Under the pieces are notes generated by a model that saw only the letters and a list, made by a program, of their open reading frames with translations, was not told where the DNA came from and made no database searches. DNA of 52,849 bases from an uncultured Chromatiaceae bacterium (GTDB lineage Bacteria; Pseudomonadota; Gammaproteobacteria; Enterobacterales; Alteromonadaceae): the NCBI GenBank assembly GCA_946482325.1, contig CAMLRA010000012.1:1-52849 (forward strand). The letters run 5' to 3'. Made by a program: the position numbers and the translations under genes. Below are positions 25,216 through 33,969 of this stretch, piece by piece; the stretch's first letter is position 1, and every line of letters starts with the position of its first letter.

Positions 25216-26376
25216 ATGGAACTGAAAAGTAAATTACCGGCGGTCGGGACGACCATTTTTACCCGGATGTCACAGCTGGCGCAGCAACATGGCGCGCTGA
25301 ATCTGTCGCAGGGTTTCCCGGATTTTCCGGTCGAACCCCGTTTACTCGCAGCGCTGCAGCAGCAGGTGCTGGCTGGACGCAATCAATATGCGCCGATGCC
25401 GGGCGTGTTAGAACTCAGACAACAAATCAGCGGCCTGATCAAAAGTACTTACGGCACAGAAGTCTGTGCTGAGACCGAAATCACCATCACCAGCGGCGCG
25501 ACTGAAGCCTTATTTGTTGCTATTCAGGCGGTGGTACGCAGCGGCGATGAAGTGATTGTGTTTGATCCGGCCTACGACAGTTATCAGCCTGTAGTCGAGC
25601 TGGCAGGCGGTAAAACTGTGCATGTTCAGCTGTGTGCGCCGGATTACCGCATCGATTGGGCTGCGGTGGAGCGGCGCATCAGCGACCGTACCCGGCTCAT
25701 TATCGTCAACAGCCCGCACAATCCGACTGGTATGGTATTCACTGAGCTGGACTGGCAGGCACTGGCGGATTTGGTGCAACGTCATGGCCTGTTTTGTATC
25801 AGCGACGAAGTGTATGAACATATGGTGTTTGATGGCCGGGTGGCGCAAAGTGCGCGGCAATATCCGGCGTTGGCCGAGCGTAGTTTTATCGTGTCGTCTT
25901 TTGGCAAAACGTTTCATGTCACCGGCTGGAAACTGGGATATTGCACAGCGCCAAAACTACTCAGCGTGGAGTTTCGCAAAATTCATCAATATGTGACTTT
26001 CTCCAGCTTTACCCCGGCGCAATATGCCATCGCAGAATTGCTCGCTACTGCGCCAGAGCTGGTGACTGGTCTCGCTGCTTTTTATCAGCACAAACGCGAC
26101 AATTTCCGCCAGTTACTCAGCGGTTCGGCCTTGCAGCTGCTGCCGTGTCAGGGTACTTATTTTCAGCTGGTGGACTACAGCGCGGTCAGCAGCCTTACGG
26201 ATGTGGAATTTTGTGATTGGCTGATTACAGATATCGGGGTCGCCGCTATTCCATTATCAGTATTCTCGCGGCAGGAACAAGACAGCCGGATCATCCGTTT
26301 TTGTTTTGCTAAACAACCAGACACCTTAGTGCAGGCCGCCGCCAGGTTGCAGACATTGCGTGGATCTGGTCAGTAA
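25216..26376 (+). CDS. Methionine aminotransferase, YbdL type
   Basis: 386 residues from the ATG at 25216; an earlier ATG at 25177 lacks a ribosome-binding site. Fold-type I, PLP-dependent. Seen: GTTIFTRMSQLAQQHGALNLSQGFPDF at the start, NQYAPMPG, SGATEAL, NSPHNPTG, SDEVYEH, and the PLP lysine Lys231 in SSFGKTFHVTGWK. It resembles E. coli YbdL over its whole length (recalled), an enzyme preferring methionine and aromatic amino acids. In methionine salvage it would convert the ketoacid KMTB to methionine. The YafV-type amidase gene follows after 10 bp and mtnB is divergent, which supports the salvage role. Confidence 0.9.
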   Translation: MELKSKLPAVGTTIFTRMSQLAQQHGALNLSQGFPDFPVEPRLLAALQQQVLAGRNQYAPMPGVLELRQQISGLIKSTYGTEVCAETEITITSGATEALFVAIQAVVRSGDEVIVFDPAYDSYQPVVELAGGKTVHVQLCAPDYRIDWAAVERRISDRTRLIIVNSPHNPTGMVFTELDWQALADLVQRHGLFCISDEVYEHMVFDGRVAQSARQYPALAERSFIVSSFGKTFHVTGWKLGYCTAPKLLSVEFRKIHQYVTFSSFTPAQYAIAELLATAPELVTGLAAFYQHKRDNFRQLLSGSALQLLPCQGTYFQLVDYSAVSSLTDVEFCDWLITDIGVAAIPLSVFSRQEQDSRIIRFCFAKQPDTLVQAAARLQTLRGSGQ

Positions 26377-26386
26377 GGAGCTTGTG

Positions 26387-27175
26387 ATGCCCATAGCCGA
26401 AGCTTTAGACGTTGCTATTATCCAGACCGAATTGGTCTGGCAGGATGCGCCCGCCAACAGAGCTCTGCTACAACCGTTGTTGTGGCAAGCGTCTGGCGCC
26501 GATTTGATTATTCTGCCGGAGACTTTTAACAGCGGTTTTTCCATGCAAAGCCAGCAAATCGCCGAAACCATGCAAGGTCCGACAGTGCAATGGTTGCAGC
26601 AGCAGGCACATCAGCTCGGCGCGGTGATTTGTGGTTCTATGGCGGTGGCGACCGACGCCGGCATTTATAACCGTTTGTTGTGGGTGCAGCCGGAAGGCAA
26701 AATCGCTTATTACGATAAACGGCATTTATTCCGGATGGCCGGCGAAGATCTGCATTACCAGCCGGGACAACGCCGGGTCATTGTGGAGTACAAAGGCTTT
26801 CGGTTGTTATTACAAGTCTGCTATGACCTGCGGTTTCCGGTATTTTCGCGTAATCAAAATGATTATGACGCCATCATTTATGTGGCGAACTGGCCGGCAG
26901 CGCGCAGCCGGATCTGGAGCACATTGTTGCAGGCGCGGGCTATTGAGAATCAGGCATATGTGCTGGGTTGTAACAGGGTCGGTCAGGACGGTAATGGCCA
27001 TGGCTACAGCGGCGATTCGGTAATCCTGAATTATCTCGGTGAATCCTTAGCGGACCTGCCGCCCGGTGAGGCCGGAGTGCTGCGTTGCCGGCTGGAATCA
27101 TCAGCGCTGCAACAATTTCGCCAGCAATTTCCGGCGGCGCTGGATGCCGATATTTTTACTCTGCCTGTGCACTGA
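26387..27175 (+). CDS. Omega-amidase/carbon-nitrogen hydrolase, YafV type
   Basis: 262 residues from the ATG at 26387, with AAGGAG upstream. The nitrilase-superfamily triad is in place: Glu45 (IILPETFNSGF), Lys111 (YYDKRHLFRMAGE), Cys145 (VCYDLRFPVF). Later blocks (YVANWPAARS, ARAIENQAYVLGCNRVG) are as in E. coli YafV, which hydrolyses alpha-ketoglutaramate and the KMTB amide. Paired with a glutamine-using transaminase, it would pull the reaction forward by removing the omega-amide. It directly follows the aminotransferase, 10 bp away, so they form an operon. Confidence 0.9.
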   Translation: MPIAEALDVAIIQTELVWQDAPANRALLQPLLWQASGADLIILPETFNSGFSMQSQQIAETMQGPTVQWLQQQAHQLGAVICGSMAVATDAGIYNRLLWVQPEGKIAYYDKRHLFRMAGEDLHYQPGQRRVIVEYKGFRLLLQVCYDLRFPVFSRNQNDYDAIIYVANWPAARSRIWSTLLQARAIENQAYVLGCNRVGQDGNGHGYSGDSVILNYLGESLADLPPGEAGVLRCRLESSALQQFRQQFPAALDADIFTLPVH

Positions 27176-27319
27176 GCCAAAGCGCTGCCAACCGTGACGG
27201 CCGTAACTTTACACAGCATTTTTGCAAAAAAAGAAAAACAAAATGTAACTAAACTGGTTGTTTTTTGTATCGGCAGCCGTTAGCTTTGCTGCTTTATTGG
27301 TCTGCGATACGGCAAAGAA

Positions 27320-30300
27320 ATGCAAAAGGGAATTTTAATCAACGGCTTATGCTTGTTGTTACTGAGTGGTTGCGGCGGCGGCGGTGGTTCCGGCAAAAAA
27401 ACGGAGATTGTGCAAAAGCAGAATACTGCGCCGGTGATTACGGTCGCGCCTTTACAAGGCTGGTCTGGCAGCAAACTGGACGGCCGCCTGCAGGCGCGGG
27501 ATGCAGAGCAGGACGCGGTGAGCTTTCAGTTAGTGCAGGCGCCGCCATTCGGGACGTTGGATTTGCAGGCCGACGGCAATTTCCGTTATGAAGTCCCGGC
27601 GTTATTACCAGCCCGTACTGTCAGTTTTAGTGTGACCGCATCTGATGGTCAGCTGAAATCAGCTGCCACAGTGATTGATATCAATTTAGCCCCAAGCCCG
27701 GGCAAACCACAGCCTGTTCCCGCCAGCTATCAGGTCAGCAAAGGCCGGCAGTTCAGTGGTAAGTTACAGGCGCAAACCGCTGAAGGCGAAAAAGTCCGGT
27801 TTCAGGTGCAAAAAAACGGTACTGGTTATTTCAGCGCTGACAGTGCCGGTAATTTTGTATACATGGCGCCACGCCAGGCCAAAGAGCTAACCGACATCGT
27901 TGAGGTCCGGCTCGACCATGCGGATAGTCCGACGGCACAAATCCAGTTCCGTCTCAGTGAGGCACAAAATCAGCCGCCGGTGGCGCAGCCGGCTTTTGTG
28001 CAGGTAAGAGCCGGACAAGCACAATCAGGCCAGTTGCAGGCGATAGACCCGGACGGAGACAAGCTGAGTTTTAGCCTGGTTGACAGTGCTGCCAGTCCTT
28101 ATCTGCAGCTACAGCCGGATGGCCGTTTTCAGCTGGATGCCAGCTATAAACCCGGCGCTGAGCCGCAGCAAATCCGCTTCCGCGTGCATGACGGTCAGGT
28201 TTATTCGTCCGAAGCAGTGCTGACACTGCTATATAGTGCGGGTGCTGGTAAACCTGCGCCTTTGCCGGCGCAGTTTGTGGTACTCAAAGGCCAGACCTTC
28301 ACTGGTCAGTTACCTGCTCTGTACCACCCGGACGATCAGGTCAGGTATGTGCTGTATAGCAAGCCTAAACATGGTGAGTTCAGTGTTAGCCAAGATGGAT
28401 TGTTTAGTTATACCGTCAGCAAAAAAGATCCAGCCAGTACTGACCAGCTGGAGTTTTATCTGGTGTATGCAGACAAATCGACCATCGGCGCCAAAGTGAC
28501 CTTTCAATTGCTGGACCCGCCGAACACCGCACCGCAAGTGAGTCCGCAACATTTTACCCTCAGTAAAGGCGCCAGGTTCCAGGGCCAGTTGCAGGCGCAG
28601 GATGCCGACAATGACGTACTGACTTTCAGCCAGCTTAGTACGGCGCCTGTCGGGCAATTCAGTCTGCAGGAAAATGGCCAGTTCAGTTATTTTGCTGACC
28701 GGCAGGAAACGGCAAGCCAGGTAGAAATTGAAGTGTTGGTCAGTGACGGTATTTTACACAGCTACCAGCAGTTGACGTTGAACCTGACACCTTTTGTCAA
28801 TCAGGCGCCCGTGGTTGAACCGCTGCAGCTTTTTGTGCAACAGGATCATTTTGTTGATGGTCAAGTGCGCGCAACGGATCTGAACAATGACCCGCTGAGT
28901 TTTGCTGTGGTGACGCCACCCGCCGAAGGCGAACTGCAATTGCAACCAGACGGCAAATTCCGATATCTGGCAGCTGCAGGGGCGCAGGCGAACCAGGCTT
29001 TCAGTGTACAAGCGTCGGACGGCAGCCTGAAATCAACCGCAGTGCAGATCGAGCTGAAAATACAGCCGCGGCCGGTGTTGTCTGGCAGCAGCTATCAATT
29101 ATTCGGCGAACCGGGCCAGTCGTTAGCCGGTAATATCCGGCAGAGCGACATACCTGTCGTGGGCGGTCAGCCACTCGCCGGTGAATTAACCTTAATGTTG
29201 GCGCCCCGGCAAGGCAAAGTGCAGCTCGAACCCGGTCGGTTTCGCTATACGCCGGCAAGCAATGCCGTGCTAAAAGACCGGTTTGTCGTGCAGTTTCTGG
29301 ATGCAGACGGCAAGGCCCGTCAAGCGCGGATTGAGCTGGATTACAGTGAACAGGCCTGGTTGCACAACGATGCCAGCAATGCAGCCCTGGCGCCCGAGTG
29401 GCAAAGCGCAGTAGATTTTCCGCCCGAGCTGAAACCTATTCTGGACGGTAAAGACCCTTTTACCGAGATCACTGATCACAGCCAGACCACTGCTTATCAG
29501 GCGCTACGTGCATTGGATTCGCTGATATTGCGCGGTGACAGCAGTGACTTGTTGCTGTACCGGCTCGGGTATTACCTGCGGAGTTACTATTTTAAAGCCA
29601 ATAGCCTCGACGATATGGTTTGGCAACCGGCACAATGGCAGCAGCTGGCGACTGTAGGCCGTCATTTGCAACAAATGCCGGGATTTTACAGCACCTCGCT
29701 CAGTGGCGCGCAGCTGCAGCGGGTGTATAGCGATGTGGTGTACATGCTGCAATATCACAGCACGATGGAAACGGAGCGGCTCCAGTCCATGTCGCCGGTG
29801 TTGCTGGCGGTCAGTTTGTATCAACGGCCAGACCTGACCAAGCTGCCTTTTGAAAATGCGAAGGCCTTTTATGAACTGATGGATTACCTGTACCGGCTGT
29901 TGTATGCCAACTTTGAAGTTTCAGCCCCTGTTTTGCTGATTGAACGCGTGAGCCAGCTGTTAATCCAGCTTGGAGCGACCCAGCCGCTGATTGAACCGAA
30001 TAATTCCAACCCGTTTTGGATCCTGAATAACCTGAACAATGTCGCAAGCAGTTTGTGGTACAAGAGTTCAGATCCGCAAAAGCCACAGGTGATTGCAACG
30101 CTGGCGGGGATTTACCGGCAGGCGCTGCCAGCCTGGACTGCGTCGCAGCAACAGCAGTTAAGGGCGCGGTTTTATAGCCATTTCTTACAGCGTTCACTGG
30201 GGTATCGTGAGCCAGAAAAAGCGTTGAATTTGTGCCAGGGAGCTTTGGCAGATGTCTGTCTGAAACTGAATATCGCGGATGTGTTAGCGGGCTCAGCCCA

Positions 30301-31198
30301 ATGCGCAGTGCCGGTGCGGCTGACTTATGATCAGCTGGACCGCGATCAGCGCCAGGCGGTTTGTGGTGCGCTGGACCAGACCACCAGTCGTTTCCATCAG
30401 CTGATGAAAACCGCCAATCAGCCATTACCGGATGACCACAATGACGAACTTGAAGCGGTGATCTTCAACAGCTCAAGCCATTATCAGGACTATGCTGGCT
30501 TGTTGTACGGCATTGATACCAATAATGGCGGTTTGTACCTGGAAGGCAATCCGGCCGACCCGCAAAACCAGCCGCGTTATTTTGCTTATCAGCAAGTGAC
30601 GGACAACAAGTGGTGGGTGTGGAATCTGGAACACGAATATACTCATTATCTGGATGGTCGTTTTATCCAAAAAGGCGATTTTTCGGCGTCGCAGCAGATG
30701 ATTAACAGCTGGTGGGCGGAAGGTCTGGCGGAATGGGTGGCATGGGGTGAACAGTTCCCACGCGGATTTGCCGTGCTGCGCAATACGCCGGCAGACAAAA
30801 GACCGGATCTGAATACTTTATTCCGCAACAATTATGAAAACCGCGACCTGACGTATCACTGGAGTTATGCGCTGCATTATTACCTGGTGAAACAACAGCC
30901 TGCGTTACATCTGGCAATGGCCGACTGTTTGAAGCAGGGCAGTGCACATTGTGTGCGTGATTTGGAAAATCGTCTGGTGACTGAGCATAGTGTGCCATTT
31001 GCCCGTTTTGTGCAGGCGTTGGTGGACCAGCTGAATAAACCTGGCGAGGCTGCAGATGCACAGTACGATCTACAGCAATTCCATGAAGAGCTGCAGCAAT
31101 TGGATGCCCATAGTCTGCAGCATCTGCAGCAGCAATTTCTGCCAGCGCAACAGCCTCTGCGCCCGGCGGCGGCGCCAGACAACGAGTTGCGGCAGTAA
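27320..31198 (+). CDS. Lipoprotein with cadherin/Ig-like repeats and M9 collagenase-type metalloprotease domain
   Basis: 1292 residues. A lipoprotein signal peptide ends in LLLLSGC (Cys18), followed by a Gly-rich linker. About seven repeats of 80-95 residues fill positions 35-690; each has D-x-x-x-D-x-L-x-F and a later G-x-F-x-Y, the look of cadherin/VCBS-type Ig domains. The rest resembles the M9 collagenase unit: a helical activator region (about 690-1000), then zinc-site HEYTH at 1105-1109 with His ligands and catalytic Glu1106, and WWAEGLAEW near 1131-1139 giving the third ligand Glu1134. In Vibrio and Clostridium collagenases accessory PKD/PPC domains come after the peptidase; here the repeats precede it and the C-terminus is bare. 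Anchored to the envelope, it should degrade external collagen-like or other proteins. Confidence 0.87.
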   Translation: MQKGILINGLCLLLLSGCGGGGGSGKKTEIVQKQNTAPVITVAPLQGWSGSKLDGRLQARDAEQDAVSFQLVQAPPFGTLDLQADGNFRYEVPALLPARTVSFSVTASDGQLKSAATVIDINLAPSPGKPQPVPASYQVSKGRQFSGKLQAQTAEGEKVRFQVQKNGTGYFSADSAGNFVYMAPRQAKELTDIVEVRLDHADSPTAQIQFRLSEAQNQPPVAQPAFVQVRAGQAQSGQLQAIDPDGDKLSFSLVDSAASPYLQLQPDGRFQLDASYKPGAEPQQIRFRVHDGQVYSSEAVLTLLYSAGAGKPAPLPAQFVVLKGQTFTGQLPALYHPDDQVRYVLYSKPKHGEFSVSQDGLFSYTVSKKDPASTDQLEFYLVYADKSTIGAKVTFQLLDPPNTAPQVSPQHFTLSKGARFQGQLQAQDADNDVLTFSQLSTAPVGQFSLQENGQFSYFADRQETASQVEIEVLVSDGILHSYQQLTLNLTPFVNQAPVVEPLQLFVQQDHFVDGQVRATDLNNDPLSFAVVTPPAEGELQLQPDGKFRYLAAAGAQANQAFSVQASDGSLKSTAVQIELKIQPRPVLSGSSYQLFGEPGQSLAGNIRQSDIPVVGGQPLAGELTLMLAPRQGKVQLEPGRFRYTPASNAVLKDRFVVQFLDADGKARQARIELDYSEQAWLHNDASNAALAPEWQSAVDFPPELKPILDGKDPFTEITDHSQTTAYQALRALDSLILRGDSSDLLLYRLGYYLRSYYFKANSLDDMVWQPAQWQQLATVGRHLQQMPGFYSTSLSGAQLQRVYSDVVYMLQYHSTMETERLQSMSPVLLAVSLYQRPDLTKLPFENAKAFYELMDYLYRLLYANFEVSAPVLLIERVSQLLIQLGATQPLIEPNNSNPFWILNNLNNVASSLWYKSSDPQKPQVIATLAGIYRQALPAWTASQQQQLRARFYSHFLQRSLGYREPEKALNLCQGALADVCLKLNIADVLAGSAQCAVPVRLTYDQLDRDQRQAVCGALDQTTSRFHQLMKTANQPLPDDHNDELEAVIFNSSSHYQDYAGLLYGIDTNNGGLYLEGNPADPQNQPRYFAYQQVTDNKWWVWNLEHEYTHYLDGRFIQKGDFSASQQMINSWWAEGLAEWVAWGEQFPRGFAVLRNTPADKRPDLNTLFRNNYENRDLTYHWSYALHYYLVKQQPALHLAMADCLKQGSAHCVRDLENRLVTEHSVPFARFVQALVDQLNKPGEAADAQYDLQQFHEELQQLDAHSLQHLQQQFLPAQQPLRPAAAPDNELRQ

Positions 31199-31207
31199 AC
31201 ACTACGA

Positions 31208-31240
31208 CGAAGCTGCGTCATCCGGCGCAGCTTCGGTTTT
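31208..31240 (+). terminator. Terminator after the collagenase gene
   Basis: CGAAGCTGCG and CGCAGCTTCG pair perfectly (10 bp, 8-nt loop) and are followed by GTTTT, starting 10 bp after the stop codon. Confidence 0.85.
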
Positions 31241-31350
31241 ATGAATCTTCACGAACTCTGGTTGTTTTCTCCACAAGCGCTGCCGGTTAAGCGCTTACAT
31301 GGTTATAATAGCCGCTTAGCCATCTGATTTGTTAGTCCGGAGTTCAGCCT

Positions 31351-32520
31351 ATGTCCCGTTTTCACCCGACCGCGATGATTTTTGGCGGCTTCTTCCTGCT
31401 CGGGATCCTGATCATTCTCTGGGGTATTTTGTTGCCTGATCTGAGTCGTGAACTGAAACTCGGCCCGGCGCAAAGTGGCTGGTTTTTTCTAACTATGGCT
31501 TTGGGGACTATCAGCGGCGCTTTTATCGGTGGCAAATATGTGCAGAAGTTTGAGTTCCTGCGGTTATTTGCCGTGCTGGCGCTGCTTGAAACTGTGATTC
31601 TGTTGGGTATTTCACTGCTGCAGCAACGCTGGCAGCTGTTTGCCGGTATCTACTTATTTGGCTTGATTGCTTCTGTGATGTTCACTATTGGCCATACGCT
31701 GATTGCGCGGCTACATGCCAATAAACGCGCCAAAATGATGGGGCTGATGGACTTTATGTTCAGTCTCGGCACGCTGGCAGCGCCTTTTCTGGTGGTAGTG
31801 CTGTACTGGTGGCAGGACGACTGGCGCTGGCCGGTGCGGTTGATGGCGCTGAGCTTAGTTGCATTGGCGGGTTATGCATTCTGGTTGTCCCGCCAACAGC
31901 TGGAGTTGGCCGGTTATTCCGACACTGTGCGGCGCAGCCTGTCTTACCGGGCCGTGCTGAAAAAACCGGTGTTCTGGGCGCTGGCTTTTGCCATGTTTGG
32001 TTATGGTGCTGTGGAGTGGGGCAATGGCAACTGGTTTGTTAGTTACGCCAGTGCGGCTCTACCTTTTGACACCGAGCAGGCGCGGCTTATCTTTGCGTTT
32101 TTCACTGGCGGTATGGTGATAAGCCGCCTCGGTTTTGCCTGGTTTATTCCGTTGCTCGGCAGCAAAAATCTGCTGCGGCTGTTGGTGCTGTTGATGTTCA
32201 GCGGTGCTTTACTGGTCAAAACGATGGACAGTGCAACAGGGCTGGCGCTGGGTAATCTGCTGCTTGGCCTGGGACTTGGCGGCGTCTATCCGCTGTTATT
32301 ATCGACAGCGATGGATTTGGATGCCGACAATGGCCCGGTGTTATCAGGTCTGTCGAATATTGCTGGCTCTTTAGGTTGCCAACTGGCTGGTTTGGGGACC
32401 GGACTGTGGGCGCAACAAGCCGGTATCGGCCAGGCCTTCTGGATGTTACCGCTGTTGGCAGTATGGTTGTTTGCGTCGGTCTGGTGGTTCAGCCGGCTCG
32501 CTATCAGAGCGGCCGGCTGA
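31351..32520 (+). CDS. MFS transporter
   Basis: 389 residues with about 12 hydrophobic segments in two sets of six. The first segment and loop, GGFFLLGILIILWGILLPDLSRELKLGPAQSGWFF, and GTISGAFIGGKYVQKF in place of the usual G-x-x-x-D-R-x-G-R-R/K motif suggest the sugar-porter-like FucP/FHS neighbourhood rather than a drug exporter, but the substrate is not readable. GGAG is nine bases before the ATG. It has a terminator upstream and is convergent with creD, 10 bp away. No catabolic gene adjoins it to hint at the cargo. Confidence 0.88.
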   Translation: MSRFHPTAMIFGGFFLLGILIILWGILLPDLSRELKLGPAQSGWFFLTMALGTISGAFIGGKYVQKFEFLRLFAVLALLETVILLGISLLQQRWQLFAGIYLFGLIASVMFTIGHTLIARLHANKRAKMMGLMDFMFSLGTLAAPFLVVVLYWWQDDWRWPVRLMALSLVALAGYAFWLSRQQLELAGYSDTVRRSLSYRAVLKKPVFWALAFAMFGYGAVEWGNGNWFVSYASAALPFDTEQARLIFAFFTGGMVISRLGFAWFIPLLGSKNLLRLLVLLMFSGALLVKTMDSATGLALGNLLLGLGLGGVYPLLLSTAMDLDADNGPVLSGLSNIAGSLGCQLAGLGTGLWAQQAGIGQAFWMLPLLAVWLFASVWWFSRLAIRAAG

Positions 32521-32530
32521 GCACATAGTG

Positions 32531-33862
32531 TCAGACCGCGTTGTCTGGAGTGGAATGGCTTTGCCAAACCTGCTGCCAGTTCAGCCGGCGGGTACTAAGC
32601 ATCAGCACTGCTAAAGTGGCGAATAACAACAGCGTGCCGCTGAGCAGAGCGAAAGTTTCTGCCTGCAAAATCAGATACAACAAGCCCTGTAGCAACAGAT
32701 AGGCTGCCGTGACCGCCACACTGCGCTGCATACTTTGCAGCACCGCTGTTAAATAGCCGGACAACAACAGCGCACAGGCCATGCTGGCCAGCCAATAAGC
32801 CGCCAGAAAACCGACCAGTTCTGACAACGACAACAACAGTAAATAAAACATCACCAGTGTCAGCCCGACCAGCAAATAATGCATCGGATGCAGCTGGAAG
32901 CGGGTGTGGTTCAGCAATTCCGCCAGATAAAACCAGGCGAAACTCAGCACTATCACCAAAATGGCGTATTTAATCGCCCGTTCGGTTTGTTGGTAGGGGT
33001 CGACCGCTTCAATCAGACTGACGCTAAACGCCTGTTCGGTGAGCGCTTTACAGCTTTGCTGGCCAAAGCAGCGGCTCAGTTCCAGGCTGGCAGGGTTTGA
33101 TAATTCACTGCTTTGCCAGCTGGCGCTAAATCCGGACGGACTGATCTCACGTTGTTGTGGCAGGTATCGGCCCTGAAACGCCGGATCCGGCCAGTTACTA
33201 TGCAATTGCCAGCGACTGCTGCGTGCGACCGGCAACACACTGAGGCTGCTGCTGCCTTGCAGTTCCACGGACAGCTCCAGGTTCATGGCTTGTTGTAGCA
33301 GGCTCACCGGAAGCGGCAGGTGAATTCCTTCCGGTAGAAAACTGAGTTTAGTGCCGGAGCCAAATGGTTGTAGCTCACCATTGAGCTTGAGTTGTGGTAA
33401 GCGGGTAAAACCGCGGCTGTCATTGACGGCGAAACTGATCCAGGCCGCTTTGATCCGCGGGGGGCCAACCTGGCCAGATACGGTATTGGCCGGCAGCTCG
33501 GCTGAAACTGCAGCAAAACGGGCATTGATCTGGTGCTGACTCTGATAAACCCGCGCCCGGTACAAACCGCGGCTACGTTGTTCGGTTTGCACTTCACTGC
33601 TCAATTGCAAATCGTCGGCCTGCTGCAGCAGATATTGGCTGTGGAGACTGGTTTTGTCTGAGCCTTGAACCTGCGTGGCTTCCAGTTCCAGCACCAGCAG
33701 CGGCCCGCTCAGTAACTGGGGACCACTGCTGCTGTCGGCAATTTGCTGCTGTACCTGCTGATTGAGTTCGGCACGTTCCAGTACCAGATTGTGGATCACT
33801 CCGACCGGTAGCCAGAGCAGCGCTATCAGTGCGGCGACCAGAATTATTTTATGCTTCAGCAT
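32531..33862 (-). CDS. creD: Inner-membrane protein CreD
   Basis: 443 residues from the ATG at 33862, with GGAGGAG seven bases before it. One membrane segment lies near the N-terminus (KHKIILVAALIALLWLPVGVIH). A long periplasmic domain (about 40-300) follows, then five to six close-packed C-terminal segments (LLNHTRFQLHPMHYLLVGL and after), the CreD pattern. In E. coli and Aeromonas CreD responds to CreBC and affects envelope integrity and beta-lactam or colicin resistance. It is the third gene of creB-creC-creD, separated from creC by 107 bp that hold a four-fold 11-bp repeat, so it probably also has its own CreB-dependent promoter. Confidence 0.9.
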   Translation of the reverse strand: MLKHKIILVAALIALLWLPVGVIHNLVLERAELNQQVQQQIADSSSGPQLLSGPLLVLELEATQVQGSDKTSLHSQYLLQQADDLQLSSEVQTEQRSRGLYRARVYQSQHQINARFAAVSAELPANTVSGQVGPPRIKAAWISFAVNDSRGFTRLPQLKLNGELQPFGSGTKLSFLPEGIHLPLPVSLLQQAMNLELSVELQGSSSLSVLPVARSSRWQLHSNWPDPAFQGRYLPQQREISPSGFSASWQSSELSNPASLELSRCFGQQSCKALTEQAFSVSLIEAVDPYQQTERAIKYAILVIVLSFAWFYLAELLNHTRFQLHPMHYLLVGLTLVMFYLLLLSLSELVGFLAAYWLASMACALLLSGYLTAVLQSMQRSVAVTAAYLLLQGLLYLILQAETFALLSGTLLLFATLAVLMLSTRRLNWQQVWQSHSTPDNAV

Positions 33863-33926
33863 GGGGACTCCTCCGGGGTTTTGCTTCATTGCAGTGCTAT
33901 TGTTGCGCCTGATGCGTGCCGCCGGG

Positions 33927-33964
33927 TGGAGCCGGACTGGAGCTTATGTGGAGTTTTGATGGAG
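33927..33964 (-). promoter_or_regulatory. Four-fold 11-bp direct repeat before creD: probable CreB binding site
   Basis: The pentamer CTCCA occurs four times on the minus strand at exactly 11-bp intervals (plus-strand TGGAG at 33927, 33938, 33949 and 33960). The four 11-mers are CAAAACTCCAT, CAAAACTCCAC, ATAAGCTCCAG and TCCGGCTCCAC. OmpR/PhoB-type regulators bind repeats with this period, and the E. coli cre tag TTCAC-N6-TTCAC has it too; T-C-C-A-C is one base from T-T-C-A-C. The array ends 64 bp before the creD ATG. Confidence 0.7.
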
Positions 33965-33969
33965 TTTTG

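Noticed and set aside
29811..30425. 204-residue minus-strand open frame inside the collagenase gene
   Set aside because: Antisense to conserved M9 sequence; composition typical of a shadow frame.
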